From an uncultured Collinsella sp. (GTDB lineage: Bacteria; Actinomycetota; Coriobacteriia; Coriobacteriales; Coriobacteriaceae): a stretch of 64,000 bases of DNA. Where the stretch lies: NCBI GenBank assembly GCA_959606065.1, contig CAUHHV010000006.1, forward strand, positions 1 to 64,000, given 5' to 3'. The stretch's first letter is position 1; each line of letters opens with the position of its first letter. Position numbers and translations under genes: made by a program. The notes under the pieces were generated by a model. It saw nothing but the letters and a program-made list of their open reading frames with translations. It had not been told where the DNA came from and did not search any database. This document shows positions 48,841-58,200 of the stretch, piece by piece.

Positions 48841-49666
48841 GCTCCGAGCCGCACTCGATGCATCCGACGCCGTGATAATCGGCGCCGGCGCGGGTCTTTC
48901 CACCGCGGCTGGCTACGCCTACGCGGGAGAGCGCTTCGAGAAACTCTTTGGCGACTTCGCCGCACGCTACGGCTTTACCGACATGTACTCCGGCGGTTTC
49001 TACCCCTATGACTCCCTCGAGGAATACTGGGCATTTTGGAGCCGCTATATCATGTGCAATCGATATGACCCCATACCCAAGCCCATCTACGAACAGCTTT
49101 TGGGCCTGCTGCGCGACCGAGATTACTTTGTGCTGACCACAAACGTAGACCATTGCTTCCAACGCGCCGGTTTCGATAAACAGCGGCTCTTTTACACGCA
49201 GGGTGACTATGGTCTATTCCAGTGCAGCAAGCCCTGCTGTCAGGAAACTTGGGACAACGAAGGGCTCGTACATTACATGGTCGCCGCCCAAGAAGACCTT
49301 CGCATTCCGTCTGCGCTAGTGCCCCGTTGCCCCCATTGTGGCTCCCCGCTCACGATGAACCTGCGCGCCGACGATACGTTTGTGCAGGATAAGGGCTGGT
49401 ATGCCGCAGCCGACCGTTACCAAGATTTCCTGCGCCGCCACAACAATATGCGCATCCTGTTCTTGGAGCTTGGCGTAGGCGGCAACACGCCCGTCATCAT
49501 CAAGTACCCGTTTTGGCAAATGACCGCCAAAAACGAGCGCGCAACGTACGCATGCGTCAATTTTGGCGAGGCAGTCGCCCCTGCAGAAATCGCCGATCGC
49601 AGCATCCTGATTGACGCCGACGCAGGGCGCGTGCTGGACGCACTTGCCGTCCAAGCCGTCAGATAG
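48782..49666 (+). CDS. class M sirtuin (SirTM) protein ADP-ribosyltransferase
   Basis: A 294-residue Sir2-fold enzyme. NAD loop VIIGAGAGLSTAAGYAY, YFVLTTNVDHCFQRAG, QGDYGLFQCSKPCCQETW and RCPHCGSPL supply the zinc ribbon (CxxxCC and CxxC). The canonical deacetylase motif HG is replaced by Gln-Gly (TQGDYG), as known for class M sirtuins, which transfer ADP-ribose rather than deacylate. ELGVGGNTPVIIKYPFW completes the NAD site. The start codon lies inside the macrodomain gene (59-base overlap) with AAGGTGATC upstream, so the two are translationally coupled. Confidence 0.88.
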   Translation: MFFSRLTSQSTATFSKQIAKLRAALDASDAVIIGAGAGLSTAAGYAYAGERFEKLFGDFAARYGFTDMYSGGFYPYDSLEEYWAFWSRYIMCNRYDPIPKPIYEQLLGLLRDRDYFVLTTNVDHCFQRAGFDKQRLFYTQGDYGLFQCSKPCCQETWDNEGLVHYMVAAQEDLRIPSALVPRCPHCGSPLTMNLRADDTFVQDKGWYAAADRYQDFLRRHNNMRILFLELGVGGNTPVIIKYPFWQMTAKNERATYACVNFGEAVAPAEIADRSILIDADAGRVLDALAVQAVR

Positions 49667-49691
49667 CAAAGACGATACTGTCTCATAAACA

Positions 49692-49773
49692 TGTACGTCA
49701 GCATCCAAAGTCCAACATAGTCATTGGGGACGTACTTAAATGAATAGCCGTTAAAGAACGCCCCCAATGACTA
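49692..49773. repeat. partial type-C copy followed by a type-B inverted pair
   Basis: TGTACGTCAGCATCCAAAGT from 49692 repeats the left arm of the element at 45206. At 49718 begins TAGTCATTGGGGACGTACTT, and at 49754-49773 lies AAGAACGCCCCCAATGACTA, forming an imperfect inverted pair. The last base is one base before the stop codon of dus. Confidence 0.8.
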
Positions 49774-49774
49774 A

Positions 49775-50734
49775 CTAGCCGTGAAAGCGGGCTATGGGCG
49801 CAAGTGGCTGTTCGCGGAAGACGCGCTCGACGGCGGCACGGTATTCGTCGACCTTTTTGGTCTTGCGCACGATCTTGTGAACGGTAGCGGGATCGGCGAA
49901 GGCGCACTTGGCGTAGAACCACCACTCCTTCATGCGAAAGACCGCATTGCCGCCAATCTCTTCCGCATATGCCGCAAACAGCGTGTCGTGGAAGCGCTGC
50001 AGCTCAGCAGCCGTGGCAGTAGGGCCGCCCTTAACCATGCGAGCCAGCGCGGGGTTCGCAAGCAAGCCGCGCCCCAACATTACGTGACGCGTTCCGGGAT
50101 AGGCCTCCACCAGCGCATCCATCTCCTCAAGATCAAAGATGTCGCCGTTGTAGGCCACCGGGAACGGCGCCCGCTCCAGCGTCTCGCCGTAAAACTCTTT
50201 GCGCGGCGAACCCGCATAGCGGTCCTTTTGCACGCGCGGATGCACGATCAGCTCTGCCAGCGGCATGCGGCAATAGAGGTCAAGCACACGCTCGTATTCG
50301 TCGTCGTTCTCCAGTCCCAGCCTGGTCTTTACCGATACCGGCAGCGGAGAGCGTTTGCACACGTCGCTCAAGAACACCTCGAGCTCATCGAGATTGCGCA
50401 GAAAACCCGAGCCCTTGCCCTTGGCGACAACCGTCCCCGAGGGGCAACCCAAGTTGAGGTTGGCCTCGCAGTAGCCCATATCGGCGAGTACCTGCGCCGC
50501 CCACACAAACTCGTCCGCATTCTTGGACATCAGCTGGGGCACCACGTTAAGCCCCTGGTTATTGGCAGAATCGATCTCCTTAAACGCCTTGCCGCCAAAG
50601 CGGTTTCCCACCCGCGGCGGCGGCAAAAACGGCGTGTAGTAGCAGTCGAGCGCACCAAAGCACTCCGCATGCACGCGACGGAACACATGCCCAGTAATCC
50701 CCTCCATAGGGGCCAACGATAGAATCATCAACAT
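49775..50734 (-). CDS. tRNA-dihydrouridine synthase
   Basis: A 319-residue FMN enzyme that reduces uridine in tRNA. SLAPMEGITGHVFRRVHAE at the N-terminus, NLGCPSGTVVAKGKGSGFL with the catalytic Cys, KTRLG, and VMLGRGLLANPAL close to the FMN phosphate. The C-terminal helical RNA-binding domain (AVFRMKEWWFYAKCAFAD) is present. The GCPSGTVVAKGKGSG variant fits the DusC/DusA-like bacterial group; the position modified cannot be fixed. ATG 50734 or 50728 (third codon). The stop abuts a type-B repeat. Confidence 0.9.
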   Translation of the reverse strand: MLMILSLAPMEGITGHVFRRVHAECFGALDCYYTPFLPPPRVGNRFGGKAFKEIDSANNQGLNVVPQLMSKNADEFVWAAQVLADMGYCEANLNLGCPSGTVVAKGKGSGFLRNLDELEVFLSDVCKRSPLPVSVKTRLGLENDDEYERVLDLYCRMPLAELIVHPRVQKDRYAGSPRKEFYGETLERAPFPVAYNGDIFDLEEMDALVEAYPGTRHVMLGRGLLANPALARMVKGGPTATAAELQRFHDTLFAAYAEEIGGNAVFRMKEWWFYAKCAFADPATVHKIVRKTKKVDEYRAAVERVFREQPLAPIARFHG

Positions 50735-50753
50735 CTACTCTCAAATCAATGCA

Positions 50754-50778
50754 GCAAAGGGACTGCCCCCTTGTCACA
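50754..50778. repeat. type-A repeat, diverged, overlapping the LysR stop
   Basis: GCAAAGGGACTG and CCCCCTTGTCAC. The TGA stop of the minus-strand LysR gene (50774-50776) lies in the right arm, and the gene ends ...ATG TGA, as trmL does. Confidence 0.65.
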
Positions 50779-51655
50779 TCCTATTCAAACGGTTCAGAAA
50801 CTCTTCGCAGGCGCGGGAACGCAGGCGATATTTTTTCCATACCAGATACGACGCAATGGTAAGCGGCGGCTCAAATGGGACAAAACGCAGATCGCTGCCT
50901 TCATCTATCTGCAGCAAGCTTCCAATGCTAACCGCACACGCAGCACCCGAACGCACCAGATGTGACGCGTTGCCGATCAGGTCGAAATGCCCCACGATGT
51001 TGAGTTCATCGACGCTAAGGACGCCACTCGACCACACTTCTAGGTCCAGCGCTCGATTCGAGGTGCGCGAACTCACCAGTAGCGGCATATTCGCCACATC
51101 CGCAGGCGTCAGCACGTCCCGGCCGCCCCATGGACCGCTCGCGGCAACAACAGCACCGACTCGATCCGCATCGGGTATACGAATCCATTCGTATTTCTCG
51201 ACGTTAACGGGCTCCAGCAACAACGCAAAGTCGAGCAGGCCACGCTCCAAACGCTCCTCCACTGCATCGGCGTTACCGGTATAGAGTTCAATCGTCACTC
51301 CGGGATAATTCCGATGCAGCTCTGCAAAGGCATCGAGCACCAGCCGCATCGATTTGGTTTCGCCGGCGCCAATGCGGATAACGCCCGTAATGCCGAGCTC
51401 CCGATCCGCCAACTCCAGCTCGGTCTGTTCCACCAGCAAGACAATCTCCTCGGCGCGCTGGCGCAGGCGCATGCCATCGCTCGTGAGCACGCACGATCGA
51501 TTGGTGCGTTCAAAAAGCTCGACGCCCAGCTCGCGCTCAAGATCGGCAATCTGACGTGACAGCGTAGGCTGCGTCACGTGCAGCACATTTGCCGCCTCGG
51601 TCATGTTTTCCTCACGCGCCACTGCCAAAAAGTAACGCAAAGTCCGTAGCTCCAT
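50774..51655 (-). CDS. LysR-family regulator divergent from an aldo/keto reductase
   Basis: A 293-residue LysR regulator: winged helix MELRTLRYFLAVAREENMTE, HVTQPTLSRQIADLERELGV; ligand domain IRIGAGETKSMRLVLDAFAEL, SGPWGGRDVLTPADVANMPL. ATG 51655 begins at the conserved MELRTL block; the frame extends eight codons further but no better ribosome site is seen. It is divergent from the aldo/keto reductase gene with 137 bases between, the classic position for its activator. The C-terminus ends RM-stop inside a type-A repeat. Confidence 0.88.
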   Translation of the reverse strand: MELRTLRYFLAVAREENMTEAANVLHVTQPTLSRQIADLERELGVELFERTNRSCVLTSDGMRLRQRAEEIVLLVEQTELELADRELGITGVIRIGAGETKSMRLVLDAFAELHRNYPGVTIELYTGNADAVEERLERGLLDFALLLEPVNVEKYEWIRIPDADRVGAVVAASGPWGGRDVLTPADVANMPLLVSSRTSNRALDLEVWSSGVLSVDELNIVGHFDLIGNASHLVRSGAACAVSIGSLLQIDEGSDLRFVPFEPPLTIASYLVWKKYRLRSRACEEFLNRLNRM

Positions 51656-51792
51656 TGCACCCCAACTCAGCCAAGGCATCCCGCTTGCTAGCCATTTGGT
51701 ATTCGTATATCCAGCCAGTCGATATAAGCAATATACATCATTGGCCTATCAACGTACGCTATAGCCATCACCTCGAGAATAAGGAGAGCACC

Positions 51793-52812
51793 ATGCAGTA
51801 CACCACCCTTGGACATTCCGGCATCAAAGTCTCTAAACTCTGCCTGGGAGGCATGAGCTTTGGCGAGCCCAGCCCCGACTTTCACCAGTGGACCATCGGC
51901 CCCGACGACACGCGCGCCGTCATCAAACGCGCACTCGACGCCGGAATCAACTTTATCGATACCGCAAACTGCTACAGCTTTGGTACGAGCGAAGAGTACA
52001 TTGGCGGCGCCCTGCGCGACCTGGGCATCGCTCGCGAGAGTGTTGTACTCGCCAGCAAGGTGCACTTTAACGAAGGCGGCCTTTCCGCCGACGCCATCAA
52101 GCGCGAGATCGAGGGCTCGCTCAAGCGCCTGGGCACCGATTACCTTGACCTCTACATCATTCACCGCTTCGATTACGACGTTCCCATGGAAGAGACCATG
52201 GAGGCACTCAACGATCTGGTGCGCGAGGGCAAGGTCCGCGCGCTCGGCGCCAGCGCCATGTATGCCTACCAGCTGCACAACCTGCAAATCGTCGCGCGCG
52301 ACCACGGATGGACGCCCTTTACGAGCATGCAGTGCCACTACAATCTGCTGTACCGAGAGGACGAACGGGAGATGATCCCGGTGTGCCGCCAGTTCGACAT
52401 GGCCCTTACGCCATACAGCCCCATGGCGTCGGGACACCTCTGCCGTCCCACGTGGAAAAGCTCGAGCACACGTGGAACCACCGACACGACCATGGCCAAC
52501 AAGTATGACCATGACCGCGCCATCGACATGCCCGTCGTTGAGCGCGTGGACAAGATTGCCGCCAATCACGGCGTACCGATGTCGCAGATTGCACTGGCAT
52601 GGCACTGGGCACGTGGCGTCGAGGCTCCCATCGTGGGTTGCTCCAAGCCCGAGCGCGTCGACGACGCCGTGGCCGCGATCGACGTAACGCTCTCCCCCGC
52701 CGAGATCGACTTCCTCGAAGAGCTCTATCAACCGCACGCGCTCGTTGGTCCCAAGGCCCGTCCCGGCGAAAAACCGCTTGCCGGCACCACTAAGGTCAAA
52801 ACCACAAAGTGA
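51793..52812 (+). CDS. aldo/keto reductase
   Basis: A 339-residue (alpha/beta)8 NADPH oxidoreductase. The catalytic tetrad is complete: Asp and Tyr in FIDTANCYSFGTSEEYIGGAL, Lys in VVLASKVHF, His in LYIIHRFDYDVPMEET. The NADP site follows GVPMSQIALAWHWARGVEAP and IVGCSKPERVDD. The general class is AKR11/YakC-like. AAGGAG before ATG 51793. It is followed after four bases by a small helical gene (52817), probably one transcript, and is likely activated by the divergent LysR protein. Confidence 0.9.
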   Translation: MQYTTLGHSGIKVSKLCLGGMSFGEPSPDFHQWTIGPDDTRAVIKRALDAGINFIDTANCYSFGTSEEYIGGALRDLGIARESVVLASKVHFNEGGLSADAIKREIEGSLKRLGTDYLDLYIIHRFDYDVPMEETMEALNDLVREGKVRALGASAMYAYQLHNLQIVARDHGWTPFTSMQCHYNLLYREDEREMIPVCRQFDMALTPYSPMASGHLCRPTWKSSSTRGTTDTTMANKYDHDRAIDMPVVERVDKIAANHGVPMSQIALAWHWARGVEAPIVGCSKPERVDDAVAAIDVTLSPAEIDFLEELYQPHALVGPKARPGEKPLAGTTKVKTTK

Positions 52813-52816
52813 TGCC

Positions 52817-53125
52817 ATGGACGATAACATCATCGACGGCCTACGCGACGCCGGTTGCAGCGAAGATCTTATCGAGCTGTACGGCTCGGCCGCCAGCGAC
52901 TGCGCGCGCATCTGCCTGCTAAAACGGCATCGTCGCGAATTGCTCGACGACATACACTCCGGGCAACAGAAGCTCGAATGCCTTGACTATCTCATCTACC
53001 GGCTGCGCAGCAAGGATGCGAGCGACAAGCAGTTCGGCCCCATGAACGACGAGCAGCACGGCGCACCGGAGGTCAAAGCCGATAATCCGCCCAAGACAGA
53101 GGAGCTCGCCCGGCACTCTCAGTGA
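52817..53125 (+). CDS. small helical protein coupled to the aldo/keto reductase
   Basis: A 102-residue protein, mostly helical and charged: IDGLRDAGCSEDLIELYGSA, ARICLLKRHRRELLDDIHSG, QQKLECLDYLIYRLRSK, followed by a disordered acidic tail. I do not recognise a named family; the middle helix pair resembles small transcriptional partner or MerR-effector-like coiled coils. It starts four bases after the reductase stop, so it is translated by coupling. No ribosome site of its own. Confidence 0.65.
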   Translation: MDDNIIDGLRDAGCSEDLIELYGSAASDCARICLLKRHRRELLDDIHSGQQKLECLDYLIYRLRSKDASDKQFGPMNDEQHGAPEVKADNPPKTEELARHSQ

Positions 53126-53183
53126 AGAAACGCCAGGGCTTACGCTCTAGCTGCCGCTCGCGAATGCGGTCCATATTTCAAGG

Positions 53184-53357
53184 TCTAATACTTTTCCCGA
53201 AAAGTGAACGGCTGCATTTGGACCCCCGAAGCATTGACATTTTTTGGCATCAAAACCGCAGGATTTGACTGGCAAAACCGCAGCAAATTGCACGCCAAAA
53301 GTGTCGATGCTTCGGGGGTCCGTTTTCACTCGTTCACTTCTCGGGAAAAGTATTAGA
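53184..53357. repeat. 174-bp imperfect inverted repeat (MITE-like or structured RNA)
   Basis: Arm one (53184-53248) reads TCTAATACTTTTCCCGAAAA, GTGAACG, then GGACCCCCGAAGCAT and GACA; arm two (53294-53357) is its complement in the same order, interrupted by short bulges of C or T. The 45-base centre is AACCGCAGCAAAA-like, with CAAAACCGCAG present twice. No ORF. It lies in a 393-base gap without a gene between 53126 and 53518. It may be a non-autonomous mobile element or a stable RNA hairpin. Confidence 0.8.
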
Positions 53358-53384
53358 CATCGATTTCGCAAGGGCCCCAAAGAT

Positions 53385-53402
53385 ACTGTCCCTTTGTCAC
53401 AT
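53385..53402. repeat. half type-A repeat
   Basis: ACTGTCCCTTTGTCACAT without its partner arm; the left half is missing or was replaced when the element at 53184 arrived. Confidence 0.55.
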
Positions 53403-53518
53403 CCAACGAGCGCCCAGACGGAAAGCGATGAGAATTGAGACCCCCTGCAGCAGCTCATCGATGGCGGGATTCTCTATACTGAGTCACATATGACGGCATC
53501 GCGCCAAAGGAGAACGTC

Positions 53519-54046
53519 GTGACCACGTCGCAGATATCCCTGCTTTCGCTCATCTCGGTTGGAGGCATCGGCATCCTGTTTATCGGAGCGAGCATGCTCA
53601 TGAAGGCCGCTGCCCGCAAGAAAGCCAAGGCCTGTACCGCCTTGACCATGGGAACGGTCATCGACCATCGCTTTATGGGCGAAGGCAGGATGTATCCCGT
53701 TTTGGAATACACCGTCGACGGTGCGCAATACCGCGCGAAAAAACAATTCCGCGGCATAAGGACCAAAAGCATGTCGGGACTCCCCATCCGCACGCAAGTC
53801 ACCGCCTACGAAGACGCCAAGGGCTGGCTGCATGTGCAGACAGGCCCCATCGCCCGCCTAAGCACCCTCGCGGAGCAGCTTTGGCCCCTCGGTAGCCAGA
53901 TGACTGTGTACTACAACCCCAGCAGCCCAGACAAAAGCTATGTCGAACGCCCCATCGTGGGCAACTTTGCCACGCTGATGTTTAACATCGCGGGTATCTT
54001 GCTCATCGCGCTGAGTATTTTGCTCCATGTTCTTATCCAGCGCTAG
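53519..54046 (+). CDS. DUF3592-like two-TM membrane protein
   Basis: A 175-residue membrane protein: TM1 LISVGGIGILFIGASMLMKAA, a periplasmic or outer beta domain (TMGTVIDHRFMGEGRMYPVL EYTVDG and a GSQMTVYYNPSSPDKSYVE block typical of DUF3592), TM2 FNIAGILLIALSILLHVLI. The function of DUF3592 proteins is unknown. GTG 53519 follows AAAGGAG. The following gene, 63 bases downstream, is also a membrane protein; an operon is likely. Confidence 0.75.
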   Translation: MTTSQISLLSLISVGGIGILFIGASMLMKAAARKKAKACTALTMGTVIDHRFMGEGRMYPVLEYTVDGAQYRAKKQFRGIRTKSMSGLPIRTQVTAYEDAKGWLHVQTGPIARLSTLAEQLWPLGSQMTVYYNPSSPDKSYVERPIVGNFATLMFNIAGILLIALSILLHVLIQR

Positions 54047-54109
54047 CTCAGACTGACACATCCCGCGCGCCGCGCGCCGTAATGACCGCCACGACTCCAA
54101 GGACCAGCT

Positions 54110-55243
54110 ATGGCAACACTCTCCAGACAAGAACGTAAGCGCATCCAGCGATACTGCATCTGCCCCAAGGTTGCCGGTGCGGCGCTTGCCATGGCATTCG
54201 TGCTGCCCTTATTGATTATTCCTTTCGAGATGATCGACGACATCGTCTTCCACCATGAAGGATTCCAAGACACGGGCATGATGGCCGCTCTGGTGCTCGC
54301 CGGCATTGAGCTCATCATATTCTGCTATTGCGCTCTCGCGCCGCGCTTTGGCATGCGCGGCAAACAGTGGAGGGAAATGCAGCACCGACTTGCCGTCGAG
54401 CAGACCGAGAAAGACCGCTCGGCACAGATCGCAGGCGTTGTTGGCACGCAGGCCGCCGCGCGCCTGCTCAAGAACAGCGACAACGAGACCGCACGCAACC
54501 TGGGCGGCGCGGCAGAAGTCGCCGCTGCCGTAGGCGCCGTCGCCACCGCGGCAGACGTGCTTGCCGAGAGCTTTGCCAACGCAAAGGCCATGGCAGAGGC
54601 CTGTGGCGTGCCCGTCCCCCGTGCAAAAAAGTGGATCGTCGCGCTTGTGGCGCTGCCCCTCGCGATCGTGTGCGGTGCCTATATCCCACAGCTGGCGCAG
54701 GGAAACATCGAGATGCAACAGAACGCCGCGGCCGCGGCCGAGCAGATCGCCATCGCCCGCAAGGCGTTAGAGCCCTCATGCGAGTACGTGTCTGCCGATG
54801 ACCCCTACGAGCGATATCAAGATTACGGCTATCACGTCCGCGGCTATCTGCACGAAGGCGACTCCGATGCCCAGAAGACCTATACGTACCTGGACTTTGA
54901 CAACAAGGGGACACTCAAGGAAGTGAGCTACGCAGCAGAGGTCGACCCCAGTGCGAGCCTTGAGGACAACCTCGCCCGCATCGAGCGCGACCTTGACGAA
55001 CTGTCCTCTGCCGTCCAAACCGTAGACGTCAAGACGGTGAGCCCCGAGCTACTGGCACCGCAGAAGCTCCCCGAAGAGTTTAGGCAGGCATTTTTGAACG
55101 GCTCGCTCTACGAGAGAATCTCTATCAGGACGAGCGACGACCCCATCAAAACGTATTACGCGTTTGACACGGAACCCGAGGACGAGTTTGACGAGTACAC
55201 CCATCCAAGCATCCGTATCACATTGATGGGCAAAACGAGCTAG
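54110..55243 (+). CDS. three-TM membrane protein of unknown function
   Basis: A 377-residue protein with two N-terminal helices (VAGAALAMAFVLPLLIIPF; GMMAALVLAGIELIIFCYC), a cytosolic Ala-rich region (RDRSAQIAGVVGTQAAARLL-like to GAAEVAAAVGAVATAADVLA) and a third helix (WIVALVALPLAIVCGAYIP). The C-terminal 180 residues form an outer domain with a short coiled coil (LEDNLARIERDLDELSSAVQ). No catalytic motif. AAGGAC before ATG 54110. It ends just before a type-A repeat and probably forms one operon with the DUF3592-like gene. Confidence 0.65.
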   Translation: MATLSRQERKRIQRYCICPKVAGAALAMAFVLPLLIIPFEMIDDIVFHHEGFQDTGMMAALVLAGIELIIFCYCALAPRFGMRGKQWREMQHRLAVEQTEKDRSAQIAGVVGTQAAARLLKNSDNETARNLGGAAEVAAAVGAVATAADVLAESFANAKAMAEACGVPVPRAKKWIVALVALPLAIVCGAYIPQLAQGNIEMQQNAAAAAEQIAIARKALEPSCEYVSADDPYERYQDYGYHVRGYLHEGDSDAQKTYTYLDFDNKGTLKEVSYAAEVDPSASLEDNLARIERDLDELSSAVQTVDVKTVSPELLAPQKLPEEFRQAFLNGSLYERISIRTSDDPIKTYYAFDTEPEDEFDEYTHPSIRITLMGKTS

Positions 55244-55249
55244 CCACCC

Positions 55250-55282
55250 AATGTGACAAAGGGACTGTCCCTTTGTCACATT
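55250..55282. repeat. type-A palindromic repeat, best-preserved copy
   Basis: A perfect 16-bp stem: AATGTGACAAAGGGAC (55250-55265), one base, and its complement to 55282. The TAA stop of the minus-strand ABC gene (55281-55283) overlaps its last bases, and the plus-strand stop (55241-55243) lies six bases before it. It works as a convergent 3'-end hairpin. Confidence 0.92.
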
Positions 55283-58200
55283 ATTCGGAGCGTAGGGCTT
55301 CCACAGGGTCTTTCTTGGATGCGCTGCGAGCCGGCAGCAGGCCGGCAACGACCGTCAGCAGCACCGAAATTACAATGAGCATCAGCGCGTCTTGAACGGG
55401 CAGGCTCATCAGGTTGGGCACCTGCTTGGCCGCAAGCGCCCAGGCATTAACCGGAAAGCTCACGGCCACCACGACGACAATGGCAAAGACGCCGGCAATG
55501 AGGCCTTCGATAAAGGTCTCGGCATTAAATACGTTGGCCACGTTGCGCTTTGACGCGCCGATCGCGCGCAGGATGCCAATCTCCTTTTTGCGCTCCAGCA
55601 CGCTGATGTAGGTGATGATGCCGATCATGATGGAGCTCACCACCAAACTGATACTCACGAATGCGATGAGCACCAAGCTGATAGTATTCACGATGTCGGT
55701 CACCGAGCCCATGATGATGCCCATGTAGTCGGTATACGAGATTGCCTGCTCATCGTGGCCAGCAGCTTTGACCTGCTTGTTGTACGCATCGATGTAATCG
55801 AGCACGCGCTCCTTGGCCTCAAAGTCGCGCGGGAAAATCTTGACCGAAATGGGGTCCGCCTCGTCCGCATAGCCCAACGTGGTCAGATTGTTGTCGTAGG
55901 TGAGCTTCGACGCCTTGGCATAGCTCATCATGAGCGAGCTCAGATCCTCGGCGTCCATGTTGAAGTGGATGGCACGAGCAAAGGCGCCCGCATCCACGCG
56001 CATGGCGCTCGCCAGGTTGGCAAAACTCGAAGACATCTGCGTCGCCATTTGGTCCATGAACCCTGCCGCACCCGCCTTGAGCTGGGTTGATACCGTCGTC
56101 GCAATCTGCTCGCTGACCGCCTTCATCACCTGATCCATAGACTGCTGCAAATACGGAGCCAGCTGCTTTTGCACATAGTCGCCCATCACCTGCTGCAGAC
56201 GCTCGGCCAAGGCATCGCCGCCCAACGCCTTGAGCTGAGCCAGGCATTGCTGGGCTGCGGCATCATTCTCAAGATACGCCGAGAATGCGGCAGCAAGCTT
56301 TGACGCGTCCTTAAGATCTTCGGGCGACAGCGCCTTAAACTGATCAGACTGCAGAAAGCCCTCAAACAGCTGGTTGGCAAGCGTTCCTACCTGCTGCATC
56401 TGCTCGGGCGTGAGTTCCAGACCGTCAAAGATGCCCGAGAAATCTGGGGCCGGCGCTTTGGCCATGATGTCGCTGAAGTCGATGTCCTTCCCAACGCCCG
56501 AAAGGTCAAGGTCCAGCCCGGACAAGTCGATACCAGAAAGGTCTATACCGCCGGCCGCACCCGAGAGCGCCGACGTATCGAACGAGAACGCACTCTTCAG
56601 CGCCGCTTCGTCCACACCGAACATGCTGCCCAAATCCACGCCCTGTTTGGCCTCGCCTTGCAGTTCATCGAAAGACTTGCCCGTAAAGACATCCGTCTCG
56701 GGGTGGGCAAGCTGCTCCTGCACGATTTGCGAATCGGCAGCACGCTCCATAAGCTGGCGAGTCAGCGCATGCGTATAGGCAATGCCCGGGGACAATGCGC
56801 TCGCGTTTGCCGCCTCGTTGGGTCGCACCACGCCCACAATGCGCACGTCAATACCGTCGGCAACCTTGGCTTTCATAAAGTCGGCGTCGCCAGACATGTC
56901 AGTCCACATGCCGGTCTCTTCGTTTTTGCGATAGGCATCGGCCGGCGACAACACCTTAAACGTCGTGGACAGTGCATCGTCGTAGGTAAAGTCGCTGCCG
57001 GTCTTGGGCGTCTTGACCTTGCCGTCGGCCGTCATGGCACTGTTAACCAGGTCGTTGAGCTCATCGATATCCAGCGCGCCGATGCTGTAGAGCGTGTAGT
57101 CGCCCACCGTTCCGCGGCTCGAAAGCACCATCACGGCCTCGTTGGCGGACGTAGGCCAATGGCCGGCAACGACATCGTACTGGCTGTCGAGCAGGCTCTG
57201 GTCGTCAATCATCTCGTTAAAGACCGACGTTCCCATGGAATCCATGCTCACCGTTGCCGCCGAGCTCGCGCCTCCGCTCATGGCCTCGGTCATAGCGTTG
57301 GGAACAAGGCGAACGGGCTTCTCGTCGCCCTTACTCGAACGATAGACAACCGGCGTCACGCCGTAACCATACTGAATAGCGTTGACCTCTTTGTCGATAC
57401 CGTTGCCGCCGTCGTCAAGCCATGCCTTAAAGCTCGTCATATCGTTAGATTTAACACTTGCGAACATGTCCTTTACGGCCGTGACCACAGGGATCTTATC
57501 GGTCCCCTGAGCCTTGCCGCCGGTAGCGCCATCGGACGAGTCCTCGCCCTTGGACGCCTCCTCATCCGTGCCCCCCTGTCCGCCCATCATAGACGACAGG
57601 TCGTAATCTTGTTTGGAAATCGTAAGCGGGTAGCTTGAGAGCGTGTCCTCCTCGACCTTTTTGATGTAGCCGTTTACGCCGTTGGAGAGCGCCAGAATCG
57701 CCGCGATGCCAATAATGCCAATCGAACCTGCAAAGGCAGTCATGGCCGTACGGCCCTTCTTGGTCATGAGGTTTCGGGCAGAAAGCCCCAGCGCCGTCAT
57801 AAAGCTCATCGAGGTTTTGCGCGTGGGTTTTGCCTCGCGATGTGCGACCGTGGCCACATCAAAGGGGTCGGAATCGTCGGTGACCTTGCCGTCCGCCAGG
57901 CTGACGATGCGCGTGGCGTACTGGTACGCCAGCTCGGGATTGTGCGTGACCATGATGACCAGACGATCGCGCGCAACGTCCTTGAGCAAATCCATAACCT
58001 GCACGGACGTCGTTGAATCCAAGGCGCCGGTCGGCTCGTCAGCCAGCACAATCTCGGGGTCGTTGATCAAGGCGCGGGCAATGGCCACGCGCTGCATCTG
58101 CCCGCCCGAAAGCTGGTTCGGGCGTTTGTCAACGTGCTCGCCCAGACCAACCGTCTCGAGCGCCTTACGCGCACGCTGGCGGCGCTCGGCATGTCCCACG

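Noticed and set aside
51688..52953. 421-codon frame antisense to the aldo/keto reductase
   Set aside because: The sense gene has a complete catalytic tetrad and AAGGAG site; the antisense frame has neither.
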